Below are positions 6,516-6,830 of a stretch of DNA of 6,830 bases, one piece after another; the first letter of the stretch is position 1, and the number at the start of each line of letters is the position of its first letter. Source of the DNA: Paludibacteraceae bacterium (GTDB lineage Bacteria > Bacteroidota > Bacteroidia > Bacteroidales > Paludibacteraceae); NCBI GenBank assembly GCA_017648235.1, contig JAGCIZ010000216.1:1-6830 (forward strand). Direction: 5' to 3'. The position numbers and the translations under genes are program-made. The notes under the pieces were generated by a model, which was not told the origin of the DNA, made no database searches, and saw only the letters and a program-made list of their open reading frames with translations.

Positions 6516-6536
6516 CTTAATATTTTCATGACAAGT

Positions 6537-6830
6537 ATGAAAAAGATTTGTGCTATCACTATGGTGCGTAACGATAGTTTCTTCCTACGCAAATGGGTTG
6601 AGTATTATGGTGCACAATTAGGTGAAAAAAATTTGAGAATTTATTTTGATGGAGAAGACCAAATCATTCCTGATTTTTGTCAAGGAATACATACAGAATT
6701 CAAACCACGCATATTAGGTATGGTTGTAAAATCAGAAAAAGAACGCTTGAGTTTTCTCTCTAATCAAGCAGCATATCTAATGAATACTGAAAATTACGAT
6801 TTAATAATAGGTGTTGATGCAGATGAATAC
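6537..6830 (+). CDS. glycosyltransferase family 2-like protein, 3' end outside window
   Basis: The first 98 residues are visible. They open with MKKICAITMVRNDSFFLRKW, the N-terminal beta strand plus 'RN-D/E-x-x-x-L-x-x-W' signature of the family 2-like glycosyltransferases found in capsule and LPS sugar loci (Glyco_tranf_2_4 type). This is followed by VEYYGAQLG and a second strand, NLRIYFDGED (32-41), where the DG matches the usual nucleotide-sugar binding position. The visible part ends in IIGVDADEY (90-98); D94-A-D96 is the likely DxD motif for metal and nucleotide-sugar binding. No signal peptide is seen, so it is probably cytoplasmic. An in-frame ATG at 6528 would add MTS; I chose 6537 because family members usually begin right at the first strand and because the predicted transcript start is very close. 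The sugar donor and acceptor cannot be told from this part. It has its own promoter, separate from ftsH. Confidence 0.87.
   Translation, partial: MKKICAITMVRNDSFFLRKWVEYYGAQLGEKNLRIYFDGEDQIIPDFCQGIHTEFKPRILGMVVKSEKERLSFLSNQAAYLMNTENYDLIIGVDADEY

Noticed and set aside
1..6830. CRISPR array, transposase, toxin-antitoxin or defence genes
   Set aside because: No spaced repeats and no such protein signatures were found on either strand; the genes are housekeeping and one sugar-transfer gene.

Overview
The window is AT-rich chromosomal DNA from a member of the Bacteroidota, probably Bacteroidales-like. Three things point there: protein sequence character (a fused NfnA-NfnB oxidoreductase, Bacteroidota-type RsfS and FtsH), almost no Shine-Dalgarno sequences, and promoters of the Bacteroidota type (TTTG, about 20 bases, TAnnTTTG). 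This assignment is made from pattern recognition, not from a database search.

Layout. Bases 2-871 hold the end of a gene for a membrane-anchored coiled-coil protein of unknown function, whose start lies upstream of the window. A 91-base gap with a good -7 promoter element (920-927) leads to a large flavin/iron-sulfur oxidoreductase (963-3314), in which an NfnA/DHODH-B-like electron-transfer half is fused to an NfnB/GltD-like half. Nine bases later comes a small Yip1-like integral membrane protein (3324-3866). Then follow rsfS (3916-4269), the ribosome silencing factor, and ftsH (4281-6224), the membrane AAA+ zinc protease, 11 bases apart and evidently one transcription unit. Genes 963 to 6224 are all on the + strand with small gaps, so they may be read together, with a possible extra promoter before rsfS.

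The 312 bases between ftsH and the last gene are dense with signals: a hairpin with T tracts on both strands (6241-6279) serving convergent ftsH and tRNA transcripts; tRNA-Gln(TTG) on the - strand (6280-6350); a leader hairpin just before the tRNA (6354-6372); its Bacteroidota-type promoter (6376-6407); a perfect 14-bp inverted repeat (6455-6496); and a second promoter on the + strand (6484-6515) that drives a glycosyltransferase cut by the window end (6537-6830).

Most of the content is housekeeping: redox balance, ribosome control, membrane protein quality control and a tRNA. I see no convincing new multi-gene system. The points most worth a second look are the FtsH ATPase substitutions next to an intact Walker B motif, the inverted repeat that overlaps the glycosyltransferase promoter, and the compact tRNA-Gln unit with its leader hairpin and shared terminator.
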